From Spirochaetota bacterium (GTDB lineage Bacteria; Spirochaetota; UBA4802; JAFGDQ01), in contig JAXHTS010000015.1 of NCBI GenBank assembly GCA_034190085.1, positions 57,448-121,447 on the forward strand: a DNA stretch of 64,000 nucleotides, written 5' to 3'. A program made the position numbers and the translations under genes. Shown piece by piece: positions 23,401 to 33,189 of the stretch. The first letter of the stretch is position 1. Every line of letters starts with the position of its first letter. Under the pieces are notes generated by a model. That model ran no database searches. It was given only the letters and a program-made list of their open reading frames with translations, and was not told the origin of the DNA.

Positions 23401-23797
23401 ACATCTCTCTAATATGAAAAATGTGAGAATACTACGGGATAATCTGGAGAAGGGAATCAGTTCAGTATTAAAAGATTACGCATTGAATGGTCATAGAGAG
23501 GAGAGGCTTCCCAATACACTCAATGTAACCCTGCCTGGTTTTAGAGGAGAATCAGTAGTCTTAGCAATGGATAAAAGGGGGATTTTTTTCTCATCTGGTT
23601 CCGCATGCAGTTCTGGTTCTTCCCAACCCTCACATACTTTACTGGCAATGGGTCTATCCGAAGAAGATGCTCATTGCTCCTTGCGTTTTTCGTTAGGGCA
23701 TGAAAATAGCCCTGAAAAGATTAATCATGTAATTCGCTCCCTTGGCGAGGTAATTACAAAATCAAAGAATATTGTGAATTTTGTTCCATGCCGCTAA
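20402..23797 (+). CDS. Fused metallopterin oxidoreductase-cysteine desulfurase, probable ergothioneine synthase (MES type)
   Basis: 1131 aa. Residues 1-740 are a bis-MGD molybdenum/tungsten enzyme: 4Fe-4S motif with Cys14, Cys17, Cys21 and Cys48, then RLLYPMRRKG, FERISWDDALEI, a probable metal-ligand Cys153 (GALCYVSYG), WGTNPATDLPP, IDPRKTMTAKLTDAEWIPIR, SAYADIVLPATTYYENE, and NGDEVSIKT. From residue 750 a complete NifS/IscS-type cysteine desulfurase follows: IYLDHNATTPLAP, NPSSIHEAGKKAR, ANNETGSIQPI, SAHKIYGPKG with the PLP lysine at 947, and SSGSACSSGSS with the catalytic cysteine at 1069. The same fusion is known, to my recollection, as the metallopterin-dependent ergothioneine synthase of Caldithrix abyssi, which puts cysteine sulfur on C2 of hercynine without oxygen. 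The egtD-like gene follows after about 70 bases. No Tat signal, so cytoplasmic. Confidence 0.85.
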   Translation: MENKETFNKKRGICGICSAGCWVVATYDEEGKIIEVKADDDSSMGIICKLGEASSDIIYSKDRLLYPMRRKGGKGTHDFERISWDDALEIIVNRLNSIKRDYGPEAAAIYTGVGSFELSMCEVYQPRGVAVSSANSVLFPFGSPNTMGVGALCYVSYGIIAPHVTMGELLIDMFSDIENSGLIIVWGTNPATDLPPVDMNRLLHAQKRGAQVVVIDPRKTMTAKLTDAEWIPIRPGTDGALALGMCNILIKEELYDEEFVNNWTVGFSDFSQYVQHFRPEVVEHITGVPAHTVISLARRIAEIKGVSHLMYTGLEYGSSGVQNIRATIILWALAGQLDVPGGRCFNMKKNRFPINRDGLVANPVSNPRLGRNKFPVYVKYRDEAHAIALPDSVLNGNPYKIHSLIILGGSIITSWPNPKLWEETLNALDFLVCIDRQLTADSAYADIVLPATTYYENESYMTYGSVFRIRERMINPVGEARSDFFILAEIAERLGYGHLYPQNEEELLRYVLKNSGFTLEDVRGAGGIVSIETEMMQYKKWEKGLLRDDGEPGFNTPSGKFEIASSILEDYGYDPLPVYREPEEGPLSCPDLFQKYPLIFNSGSRSRTSFHTQHHGIASLNRRRPEPAVTINTEDARARGIKNGDEVSIKTLRGSVSMRAFVTENIVQGCIDANHGCGSPVGPKAWQRCNINSLTDLDQYDPISGFPVYKSLLCDVVKSPRKGDKVVIDSGESSEDYSEGYRDESNVETIYLDHNATTPLAPEVSEIMKEMMDCYGNPSSIHEAGKKARISVDRARRMVAQSINCTARRIVFTGCGSESNNLAIKGVAFANWGKKNHIITSTIEHPAILNTCGWLEKYGFEVSYLKVDSAGIVDPDELKNTIRKNTCIISIMMANNETGSIQPIRDLVNIAREEGVLFHSDGSQAFGKIPVDVEALDVDMFTISAHKIYGPKGIGALYIKKNLTMESLISGGGHENGLRSGTENVIGIAGFGMAAELVPQHLSNMKNVRILRDNLEKGISSVLKDYALNGHREERLPNTLNVTLPGFRGESVVLAMDKRGIFFSSGSACSSGSSQPSHTLLAMGLSEEDAHCSLRFSLGHENSPEKINHVIRSLGEVITKSKNIVNFVPCR

Positions 23798-23869
23798 TTT
23801 TATATGCAGAACATATTCTCATTTGCTTTTGATTATTAATTTATTAAATTATATTTTTAGGAGAAATTT

Positions 23870-24868
23870 ATGACTTCGCAGTATCAAATCTTACAATCAG
23901 GCGATGTAGAGGTTGCAAAATCTCAACAGGAATTTGCAAAGGATATTCTATTTGGGCTATCCCAACCTCAAAAATGCCTGCCAAGCAGATATATATATGA
24001 CACCCAGGGTAGTAAGCTCTTTCAACAGATCATGGAATTACCCGAATATTATCTTACTCAATGTGAAACAGAGGTTTTACATAGACATAAGGACACAATT
24101 ACAGATTTTTTTGAGAGTAACAGCTTTAATCTAGTTGAACTAGGGGCAGGCGATGGGAAAAAGACAAAGATATTGTTAAGCCATTTTCTAGAAAATAACT
24201 TGGATTTTCAATATGTTCCAATAGATATATCTGAGACGGCTATACATGAATTGTTAGATGAATTAAACCAGGAGTTTTGCGAATTGGAAAGCAGGGGTCT
24301 GGTTGCTGAATATTTTGAGGGGTTAAACTGGTTATCAAACTTAAATCATAGATGTAATGTTGTATTATTTCTGGGTTCGAATATCGGCAATTTTAAACCA
24401 TTCGAGGCCCGGGATTTTTTGTTATGCCTCTGGAATGCATTAAACGATGGTGATTATGTATTAATAGGCCTTGATCTGAAGAAGGAAATTGAAATGCTTT
24501 TAGGAGCCTATAATGATTCTCAGGGTATAACCGCTAAATACAATCTAAATATACTTGATCGAATTAATTATGAGCTGGACGGAAATTTTGATCTGGATAA
24601 TTTTGAATATTACTGCACTTATGATGTCTCCTGCGGCGCAATACATAGCTTTCTGGTCAGTCAAAGGGAACAAACCGTTAGCATCGGAGCGCTAAACCGA
24701 ATGTTTCATTTTGAGGCCTGGGAAGCAATACATACTGAGTCTTCCTATAAATTTTTAGAAAAGGATTTTTCAACACTCGCTGAAGAGACCGGATATGAGG
24801 TTATTGGGAATCTCTATGATTCCAGGAGATATTTTGTTGATTCCCTATGGCAGGTTAATAAGATGTGA
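23870..24868 (+). CDS. egtD: L-histidine N-alpha-methyltransferase (EgtD-type)
   Basis: 332 aa from ATG 23870 with a TTAGGAGA site. It has the EgtD family order: SRYIYDTQGSKLFQQIMELP then EYYLTQCE, the SAM-binding ELGAGDGKKT, YVPIDISETAI, VVLFLGSNIGNF, YVLIGLDLKKEIEMLLGAYND then GITAKYNLN, and FHFEAWEAIHTESSYKF. EgtD makes hercynine (trimethylhistidine) from histidine with three SAM. The substrate Glu of mycobacterial EgtD seems kept (TESSYKF). The segment holding its Met252 reads GAIHSFLVSQ here, so the Met is replaced; this comparison is from memory. The neighbour upstream is the predicted ergothioneine synthase, which strongly supports this role over other DUF2260 methyltransferases. Confidence 0.85.
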   Translation: MTSQYQILQSGDVEVAKSQQEFAKDILFGLSQPQKCLPSRYIYDTQGSKLFQQIMELPEYYLTQCETEVLHRHKDTITDFFESNSFNLVELGAGDGKKTKILLSHFLENNLDFQYVPIDISETAIHELLDELNQEFCELESRGLVAEYFEGLNWLSNLNHRCNVVLFLGSNIGNFKPFEARDFLLCLWNALNDGDYVLIGLDLKKEIEMLLGAYNDSQGITAKYNLNILDRINYELDGNFDLDNFEYYCTYDVSCGAIHSFLVSQREQTVSIGALNRMFHFEAWEAIHTESSYKFLEKDFSTLAEETGYEVIGNLYDSRRYFVDSLWQVNKM

Positions 24869-25166
24869 CGGATTTTCCCCACAGAGAGCCACTCTTAAGC
24901 ATGAGGAGAGTTGAATAATCTACATGTTGAATATTGTGACGTAAAGAAGTAATTACATTATTCAGCATAGCATTCACCACACCCTCAGTGCCCTTAGACC
25001 CCGTTATTTAAGATCGATACAACCCAAACAATGGGGTAGATTGGTCCTTATAGTAAAATATCAATTAATCCTTAAAGATGCAGATTCTTGCATGTGCTAG
25101 GCATTATGGCGCTGCCACAGCAATTAATTGAGAACCTTGAAAAATCCTGAAACCCTCTTCAATAGC
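24869..25166. other. Convergent intergenic gap
   Basis: About 300 bases between convergent genes. I see no clear hairpin with a T-tract and no gene. Confidence 0.4.
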
Positions 25167-28100
25167 TCATAGTCTAAATAGTGTTACCTCTCTACCAAAT
25201 ACCTTAATCGTTATCCTTGGATTATCGGAAGACAGATTCACCTCACCCCCGAGGATGTGAACTGTTTTACATTTTTTTATAATTATACCGCAATAACATG
25301 CTTCTCCTTCAATATCATAACCGAAAGATGCATTACTGATCGATACTTCCAGGAGAACCTCATCAAGTCCAATAATAACACATGGAGTATTAATTGTATT
25401 AGAACCAATCAATTCAAAACCATCTCTGGAAAATCTGCTAGATACCTCAATTGTTCTAAAAACCGTCCCCACTTTTCCATAGAGTTCAATAGAACTTGTA
25501 GAGACAAAGAGTCTTGAACTAGTGGAAAGAAATACAGGAAAACTTCCAACCACGAAATTCAAACCGCTCTCTACTTCTAAATATGAACTCTCACCAATCC
25601 CTGGTCTAAAATCAACAAATGTTTCAATGGCTCCCCCAATATCAAATTTTATAACCGAAAGCCTGGAACTTGAGGAGATTATGCCGCCAAGGTTAATTCC
25701 CTCCCAACTTATCCTCATTGCTGCGGCTACATGATTCGTAGAGCCTATCTTCATCTCCTGTAAAATATTTGAGCTCGGTAATGAATCAACAATATATTCC
25801 GGAGCGCCAAATTCAAAGGAAGCGCCAGCCTCGCCAAAGATCTTTAAATAGGAGTTATTCGGAATTGAGAGATTTGAATCAATATGGAGTTCAATCACCA
25901 AGCCTGCCCTCAAATCGATTGTTGAGAGTTGCGTAGCTGATTTCACCTCACCCCGGATCCATACACCATCCTTATTTATTCGCAGTTCAGCAGTGGTAAG
26001 CACCATGGTCTGGAAGTTATTTAATACATTGGATGGCACTGCTAAACCAGCAAGGCCGGCAGTGCTAAAGTTGAGACCAAACTCTCCCTTCAGACGAAGG
26101 AAATCCCGATCTGGATTCTTTAGATCAATTAAGCCAGAAGCCTCAACGCTTGCATCCTCATTAAAACTTATTGGCAACCTATCGTTTATATCTATATTAA
26201 GCCCCTGGTCTAACCTTCCATGAAAGTATAGAGATTTCTCTTCATTTCTAACATTCACAATCGCATTTGCTTCGCCATCAAGATTTAATTCTCCAATATT
26301 ACCTAAAGGCAGATCCACCTTCATCTTCCCTGCCATGCCAAAGGTAAAATCTATATCTTCTGTGTTTTCAACATACAATCCGTCTAAATCGGGATCAATA
26401 TTGAGAAACAACTCCCCTGTGCCATCAAACGAAAGATTGCCAGGTATATATGCAAAGAGAGGCATCCCTAGGCCCAAATCACCCTTAAAATAGAGATGGG
26501 CATCAAATCCGGGTTTATCATCCTTTATATAAAAGCCCTCAAAATCCTTACCAAACCAGTCAAAGGATAGATCAATCATCCCTGGTGTCTCGCTAAACTG
26601 CTCAAAATAGTCTGGCTTATCCTTCCCAACCTCATCCCATGTTTTTAAGATAAAGGGTATTTGAGAATACAATGAAATCCCAGCGGTAAAATTTAGGGAA
26701 CTGGTCAGTAAGGGATAACTACTCTCAACGCTCTCATCAAAAAAGAATGTAGCATTCAACGGATCAAGCACAATTGTAGTTTCGCTATTTGCTATACCCG
26801 TAAGATAAAAGGGGAGTGATAATTTAAAAAACATATAAGTATTTTCTGACTTGAGGGGAAGTTCAAGGGCCTCCATGTTTTCGCCTAAATCTATACCTAT
26901 CTCCACTTGTCCAGAATTTGCAGTCTCAAGCCATGTTAGAAAATCATTAATAAATTCGGATGAATACAATAATGACAGCATTTCAATATCCGGCATTGGA
27001 AAACTTGCTGAACCGTATAGTTTACGAAGGCCGTAGGGTATGCCATCTTCTCCATATTCTGCCATGAGTTCGCAATTATGAATCTCAATCTCCTCGCCAT
27101 CTAATGTTATTATATAGATTGTGCCTTCAATATAGAAACCGCCTTCCTCTATACTAACATTAACTGAAAGTGTTTTGAAGATTATCGGATACCCGCTTTG
27201 TGGATTGAGGGTGAAGTATCTGAATCCCTCTTCATCAATATAGTCATTATTAAAATATGTCTTCAAAGACCCTCTATACCCATTTGTTATTCCATAGAGT
27301 ATATTGTCCCACTCCTCATAAAAGTATGGGGGTGAGTCTGAATTATATATGCCAAACCAGTCTTCACCGGAAGCTATCGTTTCATTGCCATCATTGTTGG
27401 TGTCGCCTCCAAGTTCGTCGTCATTGTATGAGGTGAAATAGACGCCCCTCCCATTATAATTATTGAGATTATCACCTTGGTAATTAAGCTTCGTTTTGTA
27501 GAATTTAATAATAATATTATCAGAGAGAGTCAGCAGATTGTCAGAATCTATAGCTAAATCATCGAGTACAACAAAGGGAACCTCAGTCTCTGCCCAAGTT
27601 ATGTTGCCGACTATGGAGGGAGTCTTTTGAATAAAAATTCCATTTCTTTTATTTGTCTTTGATAGATCCTTTGGATTATGAAATATATTTGAATCATCAA
27701 TATTAAATCGAATATCCCCCACAACGCATAATGGCTTTACATTATCATAAAAATTATTCTTTGCAATTTTTGTCCCGCTTCCAACATTATTAACACACAG
27801 CGCGCCGGAATCCTCGCCTGTATTATGCGCAAAGGTACAGTTTGTAACAGTTGCATTGGTAAAAGGCTCAAGCAGGAGGGTCTGTTCTCCCTGTCCAGTG
27901 GCGCCGCCATAATAGAATTCACAAAAGGTAAATACTGATCTATTCTGACCTCCAACAATCTCAATATGAGCCCAATCCCCTGGAACAGGATTGGTATTAT
28001 CTTCATCACCATTGGTATCTCCCCCGCTTCTGTCATCATTATAGGATGTAAAGATGATAGGCTTATTCTCATTACCTAGGGCTATTATATCCCCCCTCCC

Positions 28101-28658
28101 CTGGATGCGCTTATTTCTCCTGAACTTAACAATTGTCCCTGGTTCAATTGTAAGCTCTCCATTAATCTGAATATTTTTTTCGATAATATAAATTGTATTA
28201 GCCTTCCAGAGAGTATCACCAACAATATTTGAATATATTCTCTCTATTTTATTTGACTCAGGAATCACAGTGATGTTGATTGTATCAGTAACTGAATCTC
28301 CTCTGGAATTTGTTGCATTAAGGGTGATTACATGAGCGCCGATAGTAAGCCTATTTATAGAAAACATGTCCCCTACTCCTATCTGGCCATCTAAACTTGA
28401 TGTCCAGATCAACGAATCACCGCTTAACTCCCCATCTTCATAGTCCATCGCTGTACAGGCTAGGGTGATATTATCATTTTCTACAAATTCCTTATCCGGT
28501 TGTGGTGATATTATGGATGTTACAAAGATATCGCTATAAAATTCATTATTGGATATATATTCTCCATCATCATTGCCGCTACAGTTGATCAGATGGAGGG
28601 TAGATATTAATATCAAGGTTATTATAAATCTTGTGTATAGCCTCTTTCCTATAAACAT
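25167..28658 (-). CDS. Large lipoprotein with Ig-like and right-handed beta-helix domains
   Basis: 1163 aa, ATG 28658 with a GGGAGG site. A lipoprotein signal ends ISTLHLINC (Cys27). Residues about 45-135 form an Ig/PKD-like domain (ISPQPDKEFVENDNITLACT ... LNATNSRGDSVTDT). Residues about 145-430 look like a right-handed beta-helix with metal-binding-like loops: LTIEPGTIVKFRRNKRIQG, IIFTSYNDDRSGGDTNGDED, and a second YFTSYNDDELGGDTNNDG. The remaining 700 residues are beta-rich, Gly/Leu-rich strands without a family I know, ending in VKVFGREVTLFRL-like sequence. It has few cysteines until a CYCGIIIKKC cluster near the C-terminus. It is probably an outer-membrane-anchored surface protein. It is monocistronic and transcribed opposite to its neighbour upstream. 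Confidence 0.8.
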   Translation of the reverse strand: MFIGKRLYTRFIITLILISTLHLINCSGNDDGEYISNNEFYSDIFVTSIISPQPDKEFVENDNITLACTAMDYEDGELSGDSLIWTSSLDGQIGVGDMFSINRLTIGAHVITLNATNSRGDSVTDTINITVIPESNKIERIYSNIVGDTLWKANTIYIIEKNIQINGELTIEPGTIVKFRRNKRIQGRGDIIALGNENKPIIFTSYNDDRSGGDTNGDEDNTNPVPGDWAHIEIVGGQNRSVFTFCEFYYGGATGQGEQTLLLEPFTNATVTNCTFAHNTGEDSGALCVNNVGSGTKIAKNNFYDNVKPLCVVGDIRFNIDDSNIFHNPKDLSKTNKRNGIFIQKTPSIVGNITWAETEVPFVVLDDLAIDSDNLLTLSDNIIIKFYKTKLNYQGDNLNNYNGRGVYFTSYNDDELGGDTNNDGNETIASGEDWFGIYNSDSPPYFYEEWDNILYGITNGYRGSLKTYFNNDYIDEEGFRYFTLNPQSGYPIIFKTLSVNVSIEEGGFYIEGTIYIITLDGEEIEIHNCELMAEYGEDGIPYGLRKLYGSASFPMPDIEMLSLLYSSEFINDFLTWLETANSGQVEIGIDLGENMEALELPLKSENTYMFFKLSLPFYLTGIANSETTIVLDPLNATFFFDESVESSYPLLTSSLNFTAGISLYSQIPFILKTWDEVGKDKPDYFEQFSETPGMIDLSFDWFGKDFEGFYIKDDKPGFDAHLYFKGDLGLGMPLFAYIPGNLSFDGTGELFLNIDPDLDGLYVENTEDIDFTFGMAGKMKVDLPLGNIGELNLDGEANAIVNVRNEEKSLYFHGRLDQGLNIDINDRLPISFNEDASVEASGLIDLKNPDRDFLRLKGEFGLNFSTAGLAGLAVPSNVLNNFQTMVLTTAELRINKDGVWIRGEVKSATQLSTIDLRAGLVIELHIDSNLSIPNNSYLKIFGEAGASFEFGAPEYIVDSLPSSNILQEMKIGSTNHVAAAMRISWEGINLGGIISSSSRLSVIKFDIGGAIETFVDFRPGIGESSYLEVESGLNFVVGSFPVFLSTSSRLFVSTSSIELYGKVGTVFRTIEVSSRFSRDGFELIGSNTINTPCVIIGLDEVLLEVSISNASFGYDIEGEACYCGIIIKKCKTVHILGGEVNLSSDNPRITIKVFGREVTLFRL

Positions 28659-28972
28659 GGAAACCTCCCAATAATATTTATGCTTTCATATCAATTATGG
28701 GCTATGATTAAAGCTATTAGTGTATTGTCAATGTCTTTTCAGATATACGAGTGGATAATGGTTTAATTAGTCGAATAGATTAAGAAGAAAAAATGTGGAT
28801 TGAGATCCCATGAAAGGGCTATAATTATTCAGGGCGTTATTATCGGGCGGTGAAATTACATCCAACAGTAATGAGTCAAAATCCCGGCACTGCATGTCTT
28901 GCAGAAGGCGGTATGGAGTCAATATTGTTCTGATGAATAATATTTCGTCTATCCACTCCCCTTGACACTTGT
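28659..28972. other. Intergenic stretch
   Basis: About 310 AT-rich bases between two leftward genes. No gene or clear terminator. It should hold the promoter of the large lipoprotein gene. Confidence 0.4.
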
Positions 28973-29569
28973 TTAGAGTTCCTCATTCAGATATGCCCTC
29001 ATCAATACAAGCCGATCGTTTCCCCAGAACATCTTATCCCCCACAAAGAAAGTAGGTGCCCCAAAGGCGCCGCGGTTTACCGCTTCAGTAGAATTCTGTT
29101 TTAAAGCTTCCTTGATTTCTGGCTCCTGAGTCAGTTTTATAATTTCATCCCCGCATAGACCGGCAGATGAAGATATACTCTGAATAATCTCCGCTAAACT
29201 CGGATCTTTTCCCTCAGCCCAGTATGCATTCATTATGGCAATAGCGAATTCACCCCCCTTACCCAGGCGTTCTGCAGCAATAGCGGCACGCATTGGCAAG
29301 ATGCTGTTAACAGGAAAAGAGGATGGAAACTGAAGTGGGACTTTATAATAGGCAGCCCAGGCTTTCAGATCATCCAACATATAGGAATTTTTTGATTTAA
29401 CCTCCAGTGGAGGCCTGTTGCCGGTATCCTTAAATACACCGCCAAGCGAAAATGGTCGCCACTTAACTGAGGTGCTGCATTCAGAGGCAATATTAACGAT
29501 TTGGGTAGAAGCAAGATAAGTGTAGGGACTTGATACATCCCAGAAGAATTCAATAGTTGTATCAGACAT
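28973..29569 (-). CDS. DsbA-family protein, 2-hydroxychromene-2-carboxylate isomerase type
   Basis: 198 aa from ATG 29569; a TTGGAGA site sits five bases before it, and a TTG four codons upstream lies inside that site. It opens IEFFWDVSSPYTYLASTQIV, where the thioredoxin-fold CxxC is replaced by S-S-P-Y as in kappa-class GST and HCCA isomerases. WRPFSLGGVFKDTGNRPPLE and the C-terminal GAFGAPTFFVGDKMFWGNDR, with its cis-Pro, follow the family. These enzymes use glutathione as cofactor to isomerise aromatic degradation intermediates; many genomic members have unknown substrates. It stands alone between gaps. The family call is strong, the substrate unknown. Confidence 0.85.
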   Translation of the reverse strand: MSDTTIEFFWDVSSPYTYLASTQIVNIASECSTSVKWRPFSLGGVFKDTGNRPPLEVKSKNSYMLDDLKAWAAYYKVPLQFPSSFPVNSILPMRAAIAAERLGKGGEFAIAIMNAYWAEGKDPSLAEIIQSISSSAGLCGDEIIKLTQEPEIKEALKQNSTEAVNRGAFGAPTFFVGDKMFWGNDRLVLMRAYLNEEL

Positions 29570-29708
29570 TTTTATCTCCAATATAATCTCTTTTGTTTGC
29601 TAACTATAGGATCTTTCTTATAATATTAATTCAACCCTTTTTTGAAATCCCGTTAGATATTGGTATTTGTTCTTGAACTATTTGCCTTGTTTACTTATAT
29701 GTGTAAAG

Positions 29709-29738
29709 ATGTCGATTATCTTACATGATAATCGACAT
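29709..29738. other. 12-bp perfect hairpin
   Basis: ATGTCGATTATC, six-base loop TTACAT, GATAATCGACAT. It lies directly beside a second, larger inverted repeat (29738-29810), both between divergently arranged genes. Confidence 0.6.
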
Positions 29739-29810
29739 TCATTTCAATCAATTAGGTCTAATCCTTTTGTATACAATGAATTATACAGCGTACACATTGA
29801 TTGAAATGAA
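29738..29810. other. 15-bp inverted repeat with 43-base loop
   Basis: TTCATTTCAATCAAT (29738-29752) is exactly complementary to ATTGATTGAAATGAA (29796-29810). It ends about 70 bases before the yidD start. It may be part of a leader RNA or an operator pair. Confidence 0.55.
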
Positions 29811-29878
29811 ATCATTAATGATTTACAGAAAATTTAGCATCAGTTCTGAAGTTTAATTAAGAAGAGATAGGAGATAAT

Positions 29879-30277
29879 ATGTTAAGGTTTATTCTCTTGC
29901 TTATGCTTATGGGGTATTGCCTGCCCTCATCTGCCTTTGCAGGTGCCGCTTTTTCTCCATGGAAAGCTGATGTTAAGATTGCTGATGAAAATATAATGAT
30001 TAAACATAATTTAAAAAAACAAAATATTAACGTTTATAACAGCCCTCAGGGGGGAACATATTTCCTAATACGGTTCTTTCAGATTGTAATATCCCCTCAG
30101 GATGGGCCAAGTTGCAGATTTCATCCAACCTGTAGCAATTATGGCAGAATTGCCATCTTGAGATTCGGAGCAATTATTGGGGCTATGTTAGCCGGTGACA
30201 GAATAATAAGATGCAATCCCTATTCTGCTCCTGGGGAGGATCCAGTGCCGGAGTCAATTATAGGAGAAGACAAATAG
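29879..30277 (+). CDS. yidD: Membrane protein insertion efficiency factor YidD
   Basis: 132 aa, ATG 29879 with TAGGAGA upstream. The core LIRFFQIVISPQDGPSCRFH, then PTCSNYGRIAILRFGAI and RCNPYS matches YidD, which helps YidC insert inner-membrane proteins. It is longer than the usual 70-90 aa because an N-terminal signal-like segment (ILLLMLMGYCLPSSAFA) and about 35 extra residues precede the core, so the core would sit outside the cytoplasm. Standard YidD is cytoplasmic with an amphipathic helix. The usual rpmH-rnpA-yidC neighbours are absent. The next gene starts 18 bases later and encodes a membrane protein, suggesting a shared role. Confidence 0.85.
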   Translation: MLRFILLLMLMGYCLPSSAFAGAAFSPWKADVKIADENIMIKHNLKKQNINVYNSPQGGTYFLIRFFQIVISPQDGPSCRFHPTCSNYGRIAILRFGAIIGAMLAGDRIIRCNPYSAPGEDPVPESIIGEDK

Positions 30278-30294
30278 AGGTTATTATCCCTATT

Positions 30295-31218
30295 ATGAGA
30301 AATCGGTTTATAGCAATATCCATAATTTCCATGATCACTATCATTGCAGGAGGTTCTTTTCTTCATGGTTCAGTACCTAGAGATTTGATTCAAAAGCAGA
30401 AGTCCTTCGTTAGAGAACTCTACTTAAAGGAACGGTATTTTGATTGCATTGCCGAGGCAAGGCGGACTCAATGTATAATTTCAAAGACGAATAATTGGCA
30501 TGAATATGCCTATTTTATTGAAGGATGCTATTATTTAGGAAAACAGTACAAATCCGTTATTTCCCATATTGGACTGGATGATGAATCAGATGATCTGAGA
30601 CTTCCATTCCTAATAATGCTATCTCAATCATATCTCAATATTGGATTGTCTAGTAAGGGCATGGATGTTTTAAGACAGATCGATTATGTTGAAATAGGAG
30701 AGGATGAGAGATATGAACTACTTCTAAGGAGATGTGAAATATTATTTAGGAAATCAGAATATGAAAACGCCATCTTTGAAATAGGGATTGCAAGGAATGA
30801 TATTATTGGAAGGGAAGATGATATAGTGAAGATGAAAGAGGATATAGAGATGTATAGAGAAATAGGAGAAAGATCAAAATGGCTTTCTGTTACTCTTTCA
30901 TCCATCTTCCCAGGGGGAGGTCAGGTATACTCTGGGAGATTGATGGATGGCATGATCAGCTTTATATCTGTTTTGGCATCTGCTGTAGGTGCGTATCAAT
31001 TTCATAAAAGGGGAGAAGATTCGCTTTCAATAACCTTTGGATTCCTTTCACTACTATTATATGCCGGGAATATATATGGAGCATACAATTCTGCAGAGAG
31101 GATGAATATGCAACGAGATAGCTGCTTCAAGTTAAAGTTGACAAAAAAGTATATTTCTCCATATAATCCAATGAATTACATTAATATTGATAGTATTTTG
31201 GGGATAAGTGATAAATAA
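30295..31218 (+). CDS. Exported TPR-like protein with C-terminal membrane domain (DUF5683-like)
   Basis: About 307 aa from ATG 30295; the frame is open from 30211, but that would overlap yidD. A hydrophobic N-terminus (FIAISIISMITIIAGGSFLH) is followed by a helical TPR-like region (YFDCIAEARRTQCIIS, GLSSKGMDVLRQIDY, YENAIFEIGIAR). A membrane domain follows, starting LSSIFPGGGQVYSGRLMDGM with two hydrophobic segments and ending YAGNIYGAYNSAERM. This P-G-x-G-Q-x-Y start is shared with TM2/DUF5683-type proteins that often sit with yidD. The function of that family is unknown; a part in envelope biogenesis is plausible. Eighteen bases from yidD, so one operon. Confidence 0.75.
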   Translation: MRNRFIAISIISMITIIAGGSFLHGSVPRDLIQKQKSFVRELYLKERYFDCIAEARRTQCIISKTNNWHEYAYFIEGCYYLGKQYKSVISHIGLDDESDDLRLPFLIMLSQSYLNIGLSSKGMDVLRQIDYVEIGEDERYELLLRRCEILFRKSEYENAIFEIGIARNDIIGREDDIVKMKEDIEMYREIGERSKWLSVTLSSIFPGGGQVYSGRLMDGMISFISVLASAVGAYQFHKRGEDSLSITFGFLSLLLYAGNIYGAYNSAERMNMQRDSCFKLKLTKKYISPYNPMNYINIDSILGISDK

Positions 31219-31283
31219 CTTTATCCTTTACTTAATATTATTCCGATATAAGGAAAAGAAAATATAAAAGAGAGAGAGAATAA

Positions 31284-33151
<1,868 letters not shown>

Positions 33152-33189
33152 AATCATCTTTGATGAAGGTGATTGGATCGAATCTTTTA

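Noticed and set aside
20402..23797. Fusion as an assembly artefact joining two genes
   Set aside because: Both domains are complete, the linker is continuous in frame, egtD follows, and a natural fusion of this design is known.
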